Source: Micromonospora sp. R77
GTDB taxonomy: Bacteria; Actinomycetota; Actinomycetes; Mycobacteriales; Micromonosporaceae
Direction: 5' to 3'
DNA length: 64,000 bases
NCBI RefSeq assembly: GCF_022747945.1
Contig: NZ_JALDST010000001.1
Span: forward strand, 434,001 to 498,000
The translations under genes were made by a program, and so were the position numbers. This document shows positions 16,830-26,582 of this stretch, piece by piece; positions within the stretch are counted from its first letter, which is position 1, and each line of letters opens with the position of its first letter. The notes under the pieces are model-generated. The model saw only the letters and a program-made list of their open reading frames with translations, did not search any database and had not been told where the DNA came from.

Positions 16830-18494
16830 CTACTTGATGAGCATCCAACGCTGGTCACGGGCGCGGTCCTGCCTCGTGTACTGCTCGACCCGGTAGCCGT
16901 TCCAGGTGCCGTCGGCGTTCGGCGGGCCCAGGTCATCGCCGAGCAGGTCCATGACCTTGCCCGAATTGCGGTTCTTGAGGTAGATCTGGCCCTCGCCTGC
17001 GTCGATGAGCTGCCATTCGGCGCTCGCCTTGACGGTCGGCTTCTCCAGCACGACCAGCTTCGCGTAGTCCTCCTTCGACGCGTTCTCGACGGCGAGCTTC
17101 TTGCCGTTGAAGGCGTTCGTGATGGTGACGTAACCGCCGCCGGCGTCGGCGATCCTCCAGTACATGTCCGCGGTGCGGAGATTCGCCCACAGGGTCACTC
17201 GGGTGTTGTCGGCGGCGCCAACGAGATCCCTGCCGGGCATGTCGAGGATCGATCCCGCCCACACGTTGTGCAACAGGTACTTCGCGCCCGGATCGAACTT
17301 CACGCCCTCGGGCCTGTTCGAGGGGGGCGCGGACCGCACCGGGGAGGACTTCGACGGCTCCGGCGTGGGCACCTTCGTAGACGTGGGCGTGGGCGTGGGC
17401 GGCGGCGACTTCGGGCCGGCCGGCTTGGTCGCCCGGCGACCCAGTCGGGAGTCCTTCTCGTACAGCGCGGCGTTCCGCGCGACCTCGTGAGCGAGCTGCG
17501 GCACGCTGGTGCGCGGCAGGCCGTTGGCGAGGCGGATGACGTCGGGACCCCACTGGTAGGCGCCCAGCGCCAGCGTGTACGGGTCGGCCCCGCTCAGCCC
17601 GGTGAACTGGTCCGTCAGGTCGCACATGGCGATGGTCATCGCGGGGATGGCGTCGGCCGGATTCCACATCGACGAGTCTTCGCGTGGCTGGTATCGATCC
17701 CACAGTTCGGTGGTGAACTGCGCGATGCCGGCCGCGCCCGACGACGAGCGCCGGTTGGCATCGAAGCCGGACAACACCCGGAGCTGCGCGGCGATCCGGG
17801 CCGGCGTCATGGTCGGACAGATCTTGCCGGCGGCGTTGATCGTGTCCACGAGGTCGTCCGGGACCTTCGGCCCGGCGGTCACCGGGCCGGTGGACTCGAC
17901 CCGCTCGGCGTTCGTGCTGAACTGCGGCTGGTTGGCGTACCAGTTCGCGTACGCCTTCACCTTGTCGACGTACGCCTTGACGGAGCCGGGCACGCCCTTG
18001 GCAGCCTTGACCGCGTCGACACCCACCTCACCGGCGGCGACCGCAGCGGCCCACAGGTCACCCTTGACACCGGCAGAGCGCAGCGTGCCGACGTGTTCGC
18101 AGGTCCGATGAGCCAGGGCGAGGATGTTCGCCCGCCGGTCGGTGCGCTGGGCGTCCTTCCACGGGCGCCACTTCTGCCAACTGCCGTCGTCCAGATCGGC
18201 GATGCCGCGGCTGCCGCCGGTCGCGCCGAAGGCGGTGGCGGCCATCACCTGCGCGGCGACCTTCGGCGGTGTCAGCGACGGGCAGGAGAGCGCCGCGGAC
18301 ACGACGGACGGGACGTCCTCGTCCGGCACCGCTGCGCCCTTGAGCTTCTCACCGGTCGCGATCGCGGGCACCACTTCGAAGGCGAGGGCGGCACAGACCA
18401 CGATGGTGAGGGACAGCGCCACCACCTCGGTGCGTCCACGGGTCGTCGATAGGAACCGTCGCCACGCCGGGCGTGGCCTCACTCTTCCAGTCAT
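16830..18494 (-). CDS. Membrane-anchored lysozyme-fold (SLT-like) protein with C-terminal ricin-type lectin domain
   Basis: 554 residues: transmembrane anchor (about 24-46), two SLT/lysozyme-like segments (about 70-190 and 215-335, the second with GAAGIAQFTTELWDRYQP), a Pro/Thr/Ser linker (about 345-395) and a beta-trefoil-like domain (about 395-554) with repeated W/L/G motifs. SLT enzymes cleave peptidoglycan using a Glu in an ES-x-F context. Here the two equivalent positions read TAF and LSGF, so the catalytic Glu appears absent in both. A binding rather than hydrolytic role is therefore possible. The gene sits between an ECF sigma gene and an anti-sigma-like gene. Confidence 0.7.
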   Translation of the reverse strand: MTGRVRPRPAWRRFLSTTRGRTEVVALSLTIVVCAALAFEVVPAIATGEKLKGAAVPDEDVPSVVSAALSCPSLTPPKVAAQVMAATAFGATGGSRGIADLDDGSWQKWRPWKDAQRTDRRANILALAHRTCEHVGTLRSAGVKGDLWAAAVAAGEVGVDAVKAAKGVPGSVKAYVDKVKAYANWYANQPQFSTNAERVESTGPVTAGPKVPDDLVDTINAAGKICPTMTPARIAAQLRVLSGFDANRRSSSGAAGIAQFTTELWDRYQPREDSSMWNPADAIPAMTIAMCDLTDQFTGLSGADPYTLALGAYQWGPDVIRLANGLPRTSVPQLAHEVARNAALYEKDSRLGRRATKPAGPKSPPPTPTPTSTKVPTPEPSKSSPVRSAPPSNRPEGVKFDPGAKYLLHNVWAGSILDMPGRDLVGAADNTRVTLWANLRTADMYWRIADAGGGYVTITNAFNGKKLAVENASKEDYAKLVVLEKPTVKASAEWQLIDAGEGQIYLKNRNSGKVMDLLGDDLGPPNADGTWNGYRVEQYTRQDRARDQRWMLIK

Positions 18495-18621
18495 GTTTCC
18501 ATTTCTCGAATCGTTCGATGAGCGACCGGGGAGTCGTACGCGACCAAGACGTACGGGCGAAGGCTACGGTTCACGTCCTCTGGTCTTCTTCTGCGACTTG
18601 TTCTCGGCTCGGAGATGGAAG

Positions 18622-19299
18622 TCACGGCCGGCCAGGTTCTCGCGTAGCGCGCAGGGCGTAGAACGTCCGGGACTTCACCGTGCCCTCAGGTACATCGAGG
18701 ACCTCGGCGACCTCCGACACCGGTCGGTCCTTGAAGTGGATCTCCACGAGTGTCTGACGCAGTCGCTCGGGCAACGCGTCCAGGGCAGCCCGCACCTCGT
18801 GCCGGTCGAGCATCCGCTCGGTCGGGTCCTCCGCCAGGGCGTGCGTGCCGATCTGCTCGTCGGAGATCTCCTGAGGCCGGGCCTCGGCCATTCGCACCTG
18901 ATCGATGAAGATGCGCTTGGCCACTGTGAAGATGTAGGCCCGGCTCCAGCGACCGTCCGCGTGTCGCGCCTCGGGGTTCCGCCAGGCCCGTAGTAGGGTT
19001 TCCTGAACGATGCCCTCGGCGCGGTGGACGTCGCCCCCGGTGAGCCGGGTGAGGAAGTTCAGCAGGACCGGGCCGTGTGTCTGCTGAAGGAACCGCAACG
19101 CCTCCACCTGGTTATCGGCGACGTCCCCTGCCACGGCTGCCGATTGCCCCGGATCGGGGACGTCCGGGTCCGAGCAGGCGGGATCGTGGCCACCGGAGGT
19201 GGGCGCGAAGGCGTTGGCCACCCGCGCATCGTGCCGGCTTTCTGGCGCTATGTCACCCTCTGCGGCCCTAGCCAGAGGTGACGGCCGCGGTAAGATCAT
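18622..19299 (-). CDS. ECF RNA polymerase sigma factor
   Basis: ATG 19299 (MILPRPSPL) is chosen because GTGGAG lies 5 nt upstream. A longer frame exists but reads as noncoding. Region 2 is evident (NFLTRLTGGDVHRAEGIVQETLLRAWRN), with the helix YIFTVAKRIFIDQVRM. Region 4 carries LDALPERLRQTLVEIHF and the HTH VSEVAEVLDVPEGTVKSRTF. The 225-residue length fits an ECF sigma with an N-terminal extension of about 65 residues. A likely target set is the lysozyme-fold gene 127 nt downstream and the anti-sigma-like gene after it. Confidence 0.87.
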   Translation of the reverse strand: MILPRPSPLARAAEGDIAPESRHDARVANAFAPTSGGHDPACSDPDVPDPGQSAAVAGDVADNQVEALRFLQQTHGPVLLNFLTRLTGGDVHRAEGIVQETLLRAWRNPEARHADGRWSRAYIFTVAKRIFIDQVRMAEARPQEISDEQIGTHALAEDPTERMLDRHEVRAALDALPERLRQTLVEIHFKDRPVSEVAEVLDVPEGTVKSRTFYALRATREPGRP

Positions 19300-19522
19300 G
19301 TTACTCCACAGTGACTTCAGCTCTCGCGCCAGTTCTTCCAGCTCACCGCAGGCCAGAGCCCTCCTGTTCGCCACGAGCCGGGAAGGACTGCGGCGCGGGT
19401 GACCACTTCGCCGGCCCGCTCCCGATCTGTTCTTCCGCGCAAGGCCACAATCGACTAACTCCGAGGACTGAAGGACCCAAGCGACCAACGCGCCACCATC
19501 GACCGGGAACTGCCGGACGGAC

Positions 19523-20791
19523 TCACACGGGCGATGTCGTCGGCCGCACGTGGACTCCCGTCGCGGAAACCCAGCCCTCGCCTGCTGAACCTCCCAGTCG
19601 GGTGAGGCGGCTGGCGATGTCAGCGGGGAGTCCGGTCGCGTCGCCGTGGGTCGTCAGTACGAGTCTCAGCGACCCGGCGTACGTGACGACGCCGAGGATC
19701 CGTTCGTCGCGAACCTGCGTCGACATCGTGGGTCCCCAGATCGCGACCGCCGACGTGTCGGGCTCGGCTGTGCCCAGGTTGGTGATCTCCAGGTCGGCGG
19801 TGGTCGCGGCCAGCATCGCCGCCTCGGCCTGAAGGGCGTCGGCGGGGTTGAGCGAGGCCAGCATCAGCGCCGCGTCCCGGGCGGCGCCCCGTGCTGCTCG
19901 CAGTTGTGCCGTCGCGTCCTGCGCGAGGGACCAGAGCGCGCTGCGGGCAGGGTCCCGCAGCACCACGGTCGTCGCCGTGAAGCGGTTAACGACGTCGTCC
20001 TCGAGACCCAGCGCCGCGCGGAGGTCGATGGGAACGTTGATACGGATGCTCTCGGCCCCGGTGAGCGCGGAGAGTGCCTGCGCGGCGGCGGCGCAGAGAG
20101 CACCCTGGACGGTCGAACCCTTGACGCGGGCGGTGGAGCGCAGGTGTGCGGTCGTCGCGGGGTCGAGTGCGGCGATCTCGATGCTCGGTGCCGTGGCGTC
20201 GAACGGTCGGATCGTGGCGACGGCCGGCTGCGCCGCAGGGCCCGGGGTGTGACCGGTCGGCCGCTCCGCCTGGGGTGGGCCCTCGAGCAGACTCTCCTGG
20301 TCGATGGGCACCGGCCGGGCCGGGGGCGTCTGCCCGGCGAGGATCGCGAGAAGGTCGTGTGCGGCGCGCAGCGCGCCGCGTCCGTCGGTGATCTGGTGGG
20401 AGAACGTCAGGAGGACGACGGTTCCACGGTCACCGGATGCGTCGCTCACGAGCGTCGCCCGCGCCAGCGGACTGCCGCCGGCGTCGATGGGACGCGTCTG
20501 CTCCTGCGCTGCCGCTTCGCGCCAGTCGTCCCCGCGGACCTGTCGGACACCGATGGGCTCGGTCGACGCCCGGAACGCCGGCCGTTCGCCGGTGCGGTCG
20601 ATGCCGACGGCGAGCAACGGGTGCGTCTGCTGGAGTCGCGCGAGCGCGTCCTCGAGCTGCTGCGCCGAGACGGGCGACGCGAGTTCGACGACGAGCGAGA
20701 ACTGTACGGGGTTACGACTGATGTAAAGGTCGATGACGTGCTCGAACGCCCCCAGCGGACGCACGACAGGGTGTGCTGGAGAGTGGCGCAT
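19523..20791 (-). CDS. Condensation-domain / PapA-type acyltransferase-like protein
   Basis: The start at ATG 20791 (MRHSPAHPVVRPLGAFEHV) follows GAAGGAC. 422 residues. The N-terminal half holds the condensation-superfamily motif SHQITDGRG (family consensus HHxxxDG, first His replaced by Ser). The C-terminal half shows the second subdomain features (INVPIDLRAALG, EITNLGTAE, STQVRDERILGVVTYAG). Relatives include PapA polyketide-associated acyltransferases and wax-ester or alcohol O-acetyltransferases that move an acyl group onto a hydroxyl. The substrate is unknown. No carrier protein or PKS is nearby, so it acts alone here or in trans. Confidence 0.78.
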   Translation of the reverse strand: MRHSPAHPVVRPLGAFEHVIDLYISRNPVQFSLVVELASPVSAQQLEDALARLQQTHPLLAVGIDRTGERPAFRASTEPIGVRQVRGDDWREAAAQEQTRPIDAGGSPLARATLVSDASGDRGTVVLLTFSHQITDGRGALRAAHDLLAILAGQTPPARPVPIDQESLLEGPPQAERPTGHTPGPAAQPAVATIRPFDATAPSIEIAALDPATTAHLRSTARVKGSTVQGALCAAAAQALSALTGAESIRINVPIDLRAALGLEDDVVNRFTATTVVLRDPARSALWSLAQDATAQLRAARGAARDAALMLASLNPADALQAEAAMLAATTADLEITNLGTAEPDTSAVAIWGPTMSTQVRDERILGVVTYAGSLRLVLTTHGDATGLPADIASRLTRLGGSAGEGWVSATGVHVRPTTSPV

Positions 20792-21149
20792 GTTGTCCTT
20801 CGGGTCGATCGGATGGGCCACGTCAGTGCTCGGACTGCTCGGCCCCGGTGCTGTCGTTCGTAACGGGTCGACGGGCGGTTGCACCCTGGATGAGACACCC
20901 GGCCGCAGCGGCACACTCAATCCCGCGCCCATGTGATTTCCGCCTCGGAGGCCGGTGAGCCGACGCTCGCTTCACCGACACGTCCGGTCCGTGCGGACGC
21001 TCGGCGGCCAGTGGGTGCGGTCACCCCGTCAACAATTGGCCAGCATCACCTCCGTCGCCACGGCCCTTCGCTGCGACCGGTCGCCGCCGTCCGACCCTCG
21101 CGCAAATCGCCGCCGTCGCCGTACGCCGTACGGAGATCGCACCGATCCG
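20792..21149. other. Intergenic region without a recognised gene
   Basis: These 358 bp lie between the acyltransferase start and the SGNH hydrolase stop and presumably hold the acyltransferase promoter and hydrolase terminator. A short inverted repeat (GTCCG ... CGGAC near 20980) and a CCGTACG repeat near 21120 are visible. I see no convincing ORF. Confidence 0.5.
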
Positions 21150-22274
21150 TCAACGGACATCGCTGAATGGGCCGCCGTCGAAGACGCGCTCAGCGAACCG
21201 GGAGCCGATCAGAAGGTGCGCCTCGGCGCTGGGGTGCAGGTTGTCCGGCAGCGGTTCGTCGTCCGGCCCGTACAGGTCGGTCCCCTCGAGGTAGTGGAGG
21301 TTCTTGTCCGCCGATCGGCGGTCGAACAGCGAGCGCAGCTCGGCACGGATCACCTTGAGGGTCAACCGTCCAGGGCCGGCCTCCCCGGCGGCGACGAACC
21401 GGACCTGGTCGCTGCCGAGCGTTGCCGGGTCGAAGGCACCTGGGCCAGGGGTCTCCTCATGGATCGCACAGAACAACGGCGAGATGAGCAGAAGCGGCGT
21501 GTCGGGATGCCCGTCACGGATGGTGTCCAGAAATCCGTGCACGGCGGGAACGAACGCACGCAGGCGCATCGCGTCGAGGTTCACGACGTTGATGCCGAGT
21601 TTGACGCTGATGACATCGGCCGGAGCGTCCCGGATCACCCGGGCCAGAAACGGGTCGACCAGCGCGCTACCGCCGAGACCAAGGTTGCGCAGCTCGACTC
21701 CGGCGCGGCGGGCCGCGACCGCCGGCCAGATCTCGCTCGGCGCGAGCGCGTTGGAGCCCTGGCTGATCGAGCTGCCGTGGTGCACCCACAGCGGCGCCAC
21801 GGTCCGGTCCGGTTCGATGGGGGCGTCGGCGCGTAGCTCGACGAGGTCGACCGTCTCGTTGTGCGGCAGCCATATCTCGACCCGGTGCCGGCCCCGAGCC
21901 AGACCGGAGACGGTGGTCGCGTGCGACTGCCCCGGCCGGAATGCCGTCTCGCCGGTGGCGAGGTCGACCTCGACCCGGTCACCACCGGCGAGTTCGTCAC
22001 GGAGCACCCGCTCGCCGTCGACGTAGACGTCGATGCGTCCGCGGGGCCGGTCGGCCCCCTTGTAGGCGAACCGGGTCGGGTGCGTGACCAGGGTGAACGA
22101 GGTAGCGGCCGTGGCGAAGACGACGCGTACGCCAGACGGTTGACTCTCCATCGCAAGCAGTTGGCCGTCCGGGAACTGCTCGCGTACCCAGGTAGGTAGC
22201 CGGTGCGGCCGCAGGCCACGCGGGGTGACCTCCACCTCGGCGGCGCCTCGGACGAGTTCTGGGGTAAGCGTCAC
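21150..22274 (-). CDS. SGNH/GDSL-type esterase with N-terminal beta-sandwich domain
   Basis: GTG 22274 (VTLTPELVRGAAEV) follows GGAG; upstream codons are not protein-like. 374 residues. The N-terminal domain (about 1-150) is beta-rich, and residues about 155-374 form an SGNH hydrolase: block I HHGSSISQGSNA (nucleophile Ser), block II GLGGSALVDP, block III KLGINVVN, and block V DNLHPSAEAH with the catalytic Asp/His. The two-domain layout matches carbohydrate-esterase-like SGNH proteins that deacylate sugars or glycoconjugates. No signal peptide is seen, so it is probably cytoplasmic. Confidence 0.85.
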   Translation of the reverse strand: MTLTPELVRGAAEVEVTPRGLRPHRLPTWVREQFPDGQLLAMESQPSGVRVVFATAATSFTLVTHPTRFAYKGADRPRGRIDVYVDGERVLRDELAGGDRVEVDLATGETAFRPGQSHATTVSGLARGRHRVEIWLPHNETVDLVELRADAPIEPDRTVAPLWVHHGSSISQGSNALAPSEIWPAVAARRAGVELRNLGLGGSALVDPFLARVIRDAPADVISVKLGINVVNLDAMRLRAFVPAVHGFLDTIRDGHPDTPLLLISPLFCAIHEETPGPGAFDPATLGSDQVRFVAAGEAGPGRLTLKVIRAELRSLFDRRSADKNLHYLEGTDLYGPDDEPLPDNLHPSAEAHLLIGSRFAERVFDGGPFSDVR

Positions 22275-22353
22275 GATCGAGTCTCCTTCGGACCGGGCCA
22301 GGTGTGGAGGGCCGTGTCGAGCGCCCGCTGCCACGGGAGAGTCAGTTTGCCCG

Positions 22354-22430
22354 CGCCCACATGACTCAACCTAACAAGTGTCGAGCTTTACCTACAACCT
22401 TTAGGTAATAGCCATCATTACCTAAGCAGA
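22354..22430 (-). promoter_or_regulatory. AT-rich operator/promoter upstream of the SGNH hydrolase
   Basis: TTAGGTAAT (22401-22409) and ATTACCTAA (22417-22425) form a perfect 9-bp inverted repeat with a 7-bp spacer. A third half-site, TAGGTAA on the minus strand, lies at about 22389-22395. Reading toward the hydrolase on the minus strand, TTGTAG and TAGGTT sit about 18 bp apart as possible -35 and -10 elements, overlapping the third half-site. This arrangement suggests repression by a dimeric regulator. The regulator is not identified. Confidence 0.6.
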
Positions 22431-22569
22431 TGGCGTTGGTCACACTCACGCGGGCGGGCTGCGGCTGCGTCAGCCGCCCGCGATCCCGCGAACCACCGCC
22501 TCGCGGGTGCGCGCCCTGATGGGCGACGACGTGCACCGGAAGCGGCCCGAGAACAACCGACTCGCCGGA

Positions 22570-22605
22570 CCAAGGGGGTACGCCGGGTACGGCGTACCCC
22601 CTTGG
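22570..22605. terminator. 16-bp perfect stem-loop
   Basis: CCAAGGGGGTACGCCG (22570-22585), loop GGTA, then the exact complement (22590-22605). It lies between the lipoprotein gene stop (22845) and the hydrolase promoter. This is one of the longest perfect stems in the window and probably a bidirectional or minus-strand terminator. Confidence 0.7.
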
Positions 22606-22844
22606 CACATGGAGATGAGAGCAGTGACCGCCGGTCGCGGAGTTCATGCCGTTCGCGGTCGACGTGGGCGACATCGCTGATCACTGGATGCTGCAACCAC
22701 TATCGGCTGCGCACCTGACCAACCGCCACCTGGACCGGCGTCCGCCCCCTCAAGGTGACGCAGACCGGCCCGAAGCACATGAGCCACGGCATCGGCACAC
22801 CGGACCGTTGGCGCGCCCGGACGCCCTGAGCTGACGGCTCCGCG
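22606..22844. other. Intergenic region without a recognised gene
   Basis: About 240 bp between the strong hairpin and the lipoprotein stop codon. Short open frames here lack binding sites and protein-like composition. I see nothing else. Confidence 0.4.
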
Positions 22845-23378
22845 TCATCCGGCGCTGAATGCCTCGATCTGGCACTCGCGTTCGAGTTCGTCGGCGTTCG
22901 GCGGGATGACCACGTTCGACGACTTCCAGCTCCAGCCGTCGTCGGTCTCCACGATGGGCATGCCCTTGGCCTTCAAACACTCCACATGCTTGTGCCACTG
23001 CTGCTTGTAGTTCGGGTTCAGGTCGGGGTCCATCTCCTCCGGCACGAAGTTGGGTTTCTTCGCGGCGCAGGCCCGGAACGTCTCCGGTGAGGCCTGGGAC
23101 GGGTCGACGAAGCCGGTGAGTTTGGCCTTCTCGGAGTCGTCGACCCGGGCGCCGTTGTCCTTCATGCACTGCCAATACGCGCGGGCCCACTTCTCCTGCT
23201 CGGCTGCGGTGGTGTCCAGCCGGGCGCGCGGCCCCTGTGCCGAAGCCGGCGACGACGACGCGGCCGGCGCCTGGGAGATCGACGCGACCTCGGGAACCGT
23301 CTGCTCCGGGGTCGCGCCGCAACCGCTCAGCAGGACCGCCAGCACTGATGCGGTCAATGCCGCCTGTAGTTTGGTCAT
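22845..23378 (-). CDS. Lipoprotein, MacAB-operon associated
   Basis: The start at ATG 23378 gives a classic lipoprotein signal: [20 protein letters not shown] with the lipobox LLSGC. A TTG 15 codons upstream is an alternative. The mature part (about 155 residues) is soluble, with conserved-looking Cys and Trp ([27 protein letters not shown]). It follows the ABC permease by about 50 nt on the same strand, which suggests a substrate-capture or accessory role for the exporter (inference). No named family is recognised. Confidence 0.78.
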   Translation of the reverse strand: MTKLQAALTASVLAVLLSGCGATPEQTVPEVASISQAPAASSSPASAQGPRARLDTTAAEQEKWARAYWQCMKDNGARVDDSEKAKLTGFVDPSQASPETFRACAAKKPNFVPEEMDPDLNPNYKQQWHKHVECLKAKGMPIVETDDGWSWKSSNVVIPPNADELERECQIEAFSAG

Positions 23379-23430
23379 ACGGCCAGTTTTCCTACTCTTT
23401 GTCGGGAAGCTGTCGGGCTGCAATTGCGAT

Positions 23431-24645
23431 TCAGGAGGCGAGCGCCTGCGCCGGAGGAAGCCGTGCCGCCTGCATCGACGGGTAGACCCCCGCGACCACG
23501 CCGATCAGCGCCGCCCCGCCGAGTCCGGCCAGGGCCGCGGACGCGGGTATCACCACCGGCCAGCCGAGCCAGGCGGCATAACCCGCCGTCGCCGCCGCGC
23601 CGATGAGGGTGCCGGCGAACCCGCCGAGCAGCGACAACACGACGGACTCGGTGAGGAACTGGCCGCGAATCTGGCCCCGGCTGGCGCCCAGCGCCCGTCG
23701 CAACCCGATCTCCGGGCGTCGTTCCAGCACCGAGATGACCATCGTGTTCGCGACGCCGACGCCACCCACCAGCAGCGCGACCACCGCCAGACCGAGAAAC
23801 AGTGCCGAGAACGTGTTCGCCGTCGCGCGTTTGGCGGCCAAGGCGTCCGACGGCAGGCTCACCCGTACCTGACCCGGGTTCGCCGGGTCGACGGTGGCCT
23901 GCAGGACCGACCGGACCTGTTCGATGGCCGGCTCGTACGTGCGCACGTAGATCACCGTGGGGCGCCGGTCGAAGTGCAGGTAGGTGGCCGCCGATTCCCA
24001 GCCGATGATCGCCGCCACGTCCAGGTCCGGGGAGAGTGGGACCGGGGCCAGGATGCCGCGTACGGTGAACCATTGGCGGCCGACCAGCACCTGCGGTGGT
24101 GGCTCTCCCGGCCTCAGGTCGGGGATGCCGAGCCGGGTGGCGGTCGCCGAGCCCAGCACGATCATCGGCAGTTTCGCGGCGGTCGCGTCGAGGAAACTGC
24201 CGCTGTGCATCCGAGCACGGAGGACCGGCAGCAGGTCCGGCGAGCCGGCCAGCACCGCGAGTCCCGCGCCGTCGCCCTCGGCGCTCTGATCCGAGCGGCG
24301 CAGCGGCGTGTGTGTGTTGGCCACCGCGGCCACCTGCCGCACCGGGCCGATCCGGGCGACCATGGCCGGGGCCTGCGCCGGCAGGGCCACCGCCTCCCCG
24401 GTGCCGCTCGGCGCCGGGGAGACCTGGAGGACGTCGGTGCCGAGAGCCGACAGTTCGGCCATCAGGTTGCGCTGGCTGGACGCCGGTATGCCGGTCACCA
24501 CGACGATCGTGGCGATGCCGATGGCGATGCCCAGCGCGGACAGCACGGCCCGCACCTTCCGGGTACGCAATCCGATCAGTCCGAGGGCCAGCAGGTCCAG
24601 CGGGGTGAGCCGGACGGGGCGGGTGGCACGGTCGACGGTTTTCAT
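23431..24645 (-). CDS. MacB/FtsX-type ABC transporter permease
   Basis: 404 residues with the FtsX topology: one N-terminal transmembrane helix ([20 protein letters not shown]), a large periplasmic-type domain (about 60-280), then three C-terminal helices with the typical [22 protein letters not shown] coupling motif. The start overlaps the stop of the ATPase gene (ATGA). With the adaptor and ATPase it forms a MacAB-like system, a family that exports peptides, lipids or antibiotics using mechanotransmission. The substrate is unknown. The divergent two-component genes probably regulate it. Confidence 0.9.
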   Translation of the reverse strand: MKTVDRATRPVRLTPLDLLALGLIGLRTRKVRAVLSALGIAIGIATIVVVTGIPASSQRNLMAELSALGTDVLQVSPAPSGTGEAVALPAQAPAMVARIGPVRQVAAVANTHTPLRRSDQSAEGDGAGLAVLAGSPDLLPVLRARMHSGSFLDATAAKLPMIVLGSATATRLGIPDLRPGEPPPQVLVGRQWFTVRGILAPVPLSPDLDVAAIIGWESAATYLHFDRRPTVIYVRTYEPAIEQVRSVLQATVDPANPGQVRVSLPSDALAAKRATANTFSALFLGLAVVALLVGGVGVANTMVISVLERRPEIGLRRALGASRGQIRGQFLTESVVLSLLGGFAGTLIGAAATAGYAAWLGWPVVIPASAALAGLGGAALIGVVAGVYPSMQAARLPPAQALAS

Positions 24646-25325
24646 GCCGTACCTCGGGCGGAGTCGGCGTGGATCCGGCCGTCGCGGACCTCGACCCGGC
24701 GCGGCAGGCGCGCCGCGATGTCCGCGTCGTGGGTGATCACGACGATCGTGGTGCCCTCAGCGTGCAGCCGGGTGAGCAGGTCGAGCACGGTACGCCCGGT
24801 GCTGGTGTCGAGGGCGCCGGTGGGCTCGTCGGCCAGCAGCAGCGCCGGATTGTTGGCCAGGGCCCGGGCGATGGCGACCCGCTGCTGTTCGCCGCCGGAC
24901 AGCTGGTTCGGCCGGTGTGTCATGCGGTGCGTCAGACCCACCCGGTCGAGGGCTTCGGCGGCCAGGGGGCGCCGCCGGCGGCGGGGCACACCCGCGTACA
25001 ACAGGCCGGTGGCGACGTTGTCCACCGCGGAGAGCCCCGCGGAGAGCCGGAACTGCTGGAAGACGAAACCCAGCCGCCGGGCGCGCAGGGCGGACAGCTG
25101 CCGGTCGGAGAGGCCAGCGACGTCCGTACCGTCGATCTCGACCGTGCCGGAGGTCGGCCGGTCCAGCGTGCCCATGGTGTTGAGCAGGGTCGACTTGCCT
25201 GATCCGGACGGTCCGACCACGGCCAACAGCTCCCCCGCGCCGACATCGAGGTCGACGGCGTCCATGGCCACCACCCCGCCGGGATAGATCCTGGTGGCCG
25301 CGCGCAGTCGCAACACCGGGGTCAT
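24642..25325 (-). CDS. MacB/LolD-type ABC transporter ATP-binding protein
   Basis: 227 residues. Walker A is GPSGSGKST (38-46), followed by the Q-loop [11 protein letters not shown], signature [14 protein letters not shown], Walker [13 protein letters not shown], and the H-loop VVITHD. It partners with the FtsX-type permease gene, which it overlaps by 4 nt, and it overlaps the adaptor gene upstream in the same way. This tight spacing indicates one transcript. Confidence 0.93.
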   Translation of the reverse strand: MTPVLRLRAATRIYPGGVVAMDAVDLDVGAGELLAVVGPSGSGKSTLLNTMGTLDRPTSGTVEIDGTDVAGLSDRQLSALRARRLGFVFQQFRLSAGLSAVDNVATGLLYAGVPRRRRRPLAAEALDRVGLTHRMTHRPNQLSGGEQQRVAIARALANNPALLLADEPTGALDTSTGRTVLDLLTRLHAEGTTIVVITHDADIAARLPRRVEVRDGRIHADSARGTA

Positions 25326-26503
25326 GAGGTGGTCACGACCCGGGTGCCCTCGCTCAGGCCGTCGCTCTCGACCTCGACCATGCCCCGGGCGATGAGGCCG
25401 GTGGTCACCGGGACGAGACCACCGCCGGAGACCTGCACGGCGTAACCGCCCTCGTGCAGCGCGAGCAACGCGCCGACCGGTACGGCGAGCACGTCCTCGC
25501 GGACCTCGGCGACGAAGTCGACCTCGACGGCGGCGGAGTCGAGCCGGGCAGCGTCGGCGGCCCGGACGAAGGCGACGGTGATCGTGATGGTGGGCGCGGC
25601 GTTGGGGTCGCCACCGGTCGGGTCGACAACGGCAGTGGTGCCGATCGACGCGACCCGGCCGGGCACCGACGTGCCGTCCGGCATCGTCACCTCTACCGTG
25701 TCCCCGCGCTGCGTCGTGCCGGCGTCGCCGACCTCGGCCGGCACGCTGATCACCTTGGTGGCGCCGGTGATCGTCATGAGTTCGTCGCCGGCCACGTCCC
25801 CGATCTGCGCGGTCAGCGCCGCGACGCGGATCGGCCCGGACTGGACGACCACATCGCCGCGGCCGACGACCCCGGTCTCCGGCCGGTGAAGATCACGCTG
25901 CCACGACTTGATCGCCGTAATCAGGGACCGGGTCAGGACCGCCTCGCCGCGCTGCACGGTCACCGGCGCGGACGGCGCCGCACTCGCGTGCGGGGCGGGT
26001 GCCGTGCTCGCGGGCAGGGCCGGCGTCGGAGCAGCAGCGGCGGGTTGGATGACGGAACCGGCCCGGGGCTGGGCGCCGATCCGGTAGCCGAGTGCCGTCA
26101 GATTGCGGGCGATCACGCTGACGTCGCGGCCGACAAGGCCACGCCGGTCGAGCGGGCGGTACAGCGGGACCTCGCCGTAGAACAACGGCACCGGCCGGTC
26201 GTCGATCCGGTAGACCGGCCGTCCCCGCTCGATGACACGGCCCACCGCGGGCAACCACGTGATCACCCCACCATCGGCGGCTTTCAGCGGCCTGGCCGCC
26301 CCGTACCCGATCGTGCCCGGCAGCGGTTTGCCGCTGCTCAGATCCGTCCGCACCACCGTGACGGTCTGCAAAGGCTGCGCGGTGGCGGCCGGCGAGGCGT
26401 TCGTGCCGGTCCGGCCACCGGTCGTCGCCCACACGGCGGCACCCGACCCGGCCAGCACGAGCGCGAGCGCGCCGTACCCCCAGAAGCGCTTGGTTGGTGA
26501 CAT
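25322..26503 (-). CDS. MacA/HlyD-like membrane-anchored adaptor protein
   Basis: The start is at ATG 26503 ([19 protein letters not shown]). 393 residues. An N-terminal anchor is followed by a beta-barrel/lipoyl-like extracytoplasmic domain with an embedded peptidoglycan-binding-like segment. The C-terminal part has the [12 protein letters not shown] and [19 protein letters not shown] strands typical of periplasmic adaptor folds in actinobacterial exporters. It heads the exporter operon and overlaps the ATPase gene by 4 nt. In Gram-positives such proteins sit outside the membrane and link substrate capture to the FtsX permease. Confidence 0.82.
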   Translation of the reverse strand: MSPTKRFWGYGALALVLAGSGAAVWATTGGRTGTNASPAATAQPLQTVTVVRTDLSSGKPLPGTIGYGAARPLKAADGGVITWLPAVGRVIERGRPVYRIDDRPVPLFYGEVPLYRPLDRRGLVGRDVSVIARNLTALGYRIGAQPRAGSVIQPAAAAPTPALPASTAPAPHASAAPSAPVTVQRGEAVLTRSLITAIKSWQRDLHRPETGVVGRGDVVVQSGPIRVAALTAQIGDVAGDELMTITGATKVISVPAEVGDAGTTQRGDTVEVTMPDGTSVPGRVASIGTTAVVDPTGGDPNAAPTITITVAFVRAADAARLDSAAVEVDFVAEVREDVLAVPVGALLALHEGGYAVQVSGGGLVPVTTGLIARGMVEVESDGLSEGTRVVTTS

Positions 26504-26569
26504 GAGCCGATCTTCGGAGAAGATTGTGGGGAACCTGTCGGGTCCGGCCGGCCGCCGCAAGATCGCACC

Positions 26570-26575
26570 TATAGT
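26570..26575 (+). promoter_or_regulatory. -10 element TATAGT, probable leaderless start
   Basis: TATAGT ends 7 nt before the GTG start at 26583. No Shine-Dalgarno sequence is present in the gap. That distance matches transcription starting at the start codon, as in actinobacterial leaderless mRNAs. No good -35 is visible. Confidence 0.6.
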
Positions 26576-26582
26576 CGGCGCC

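Noticed and set aside
23050..25287. Plus-strand open frame of 745 codons
   Set aside because: Antisense to the ABC permease and ATPase genes, which have clear family motifs on the minus strand.
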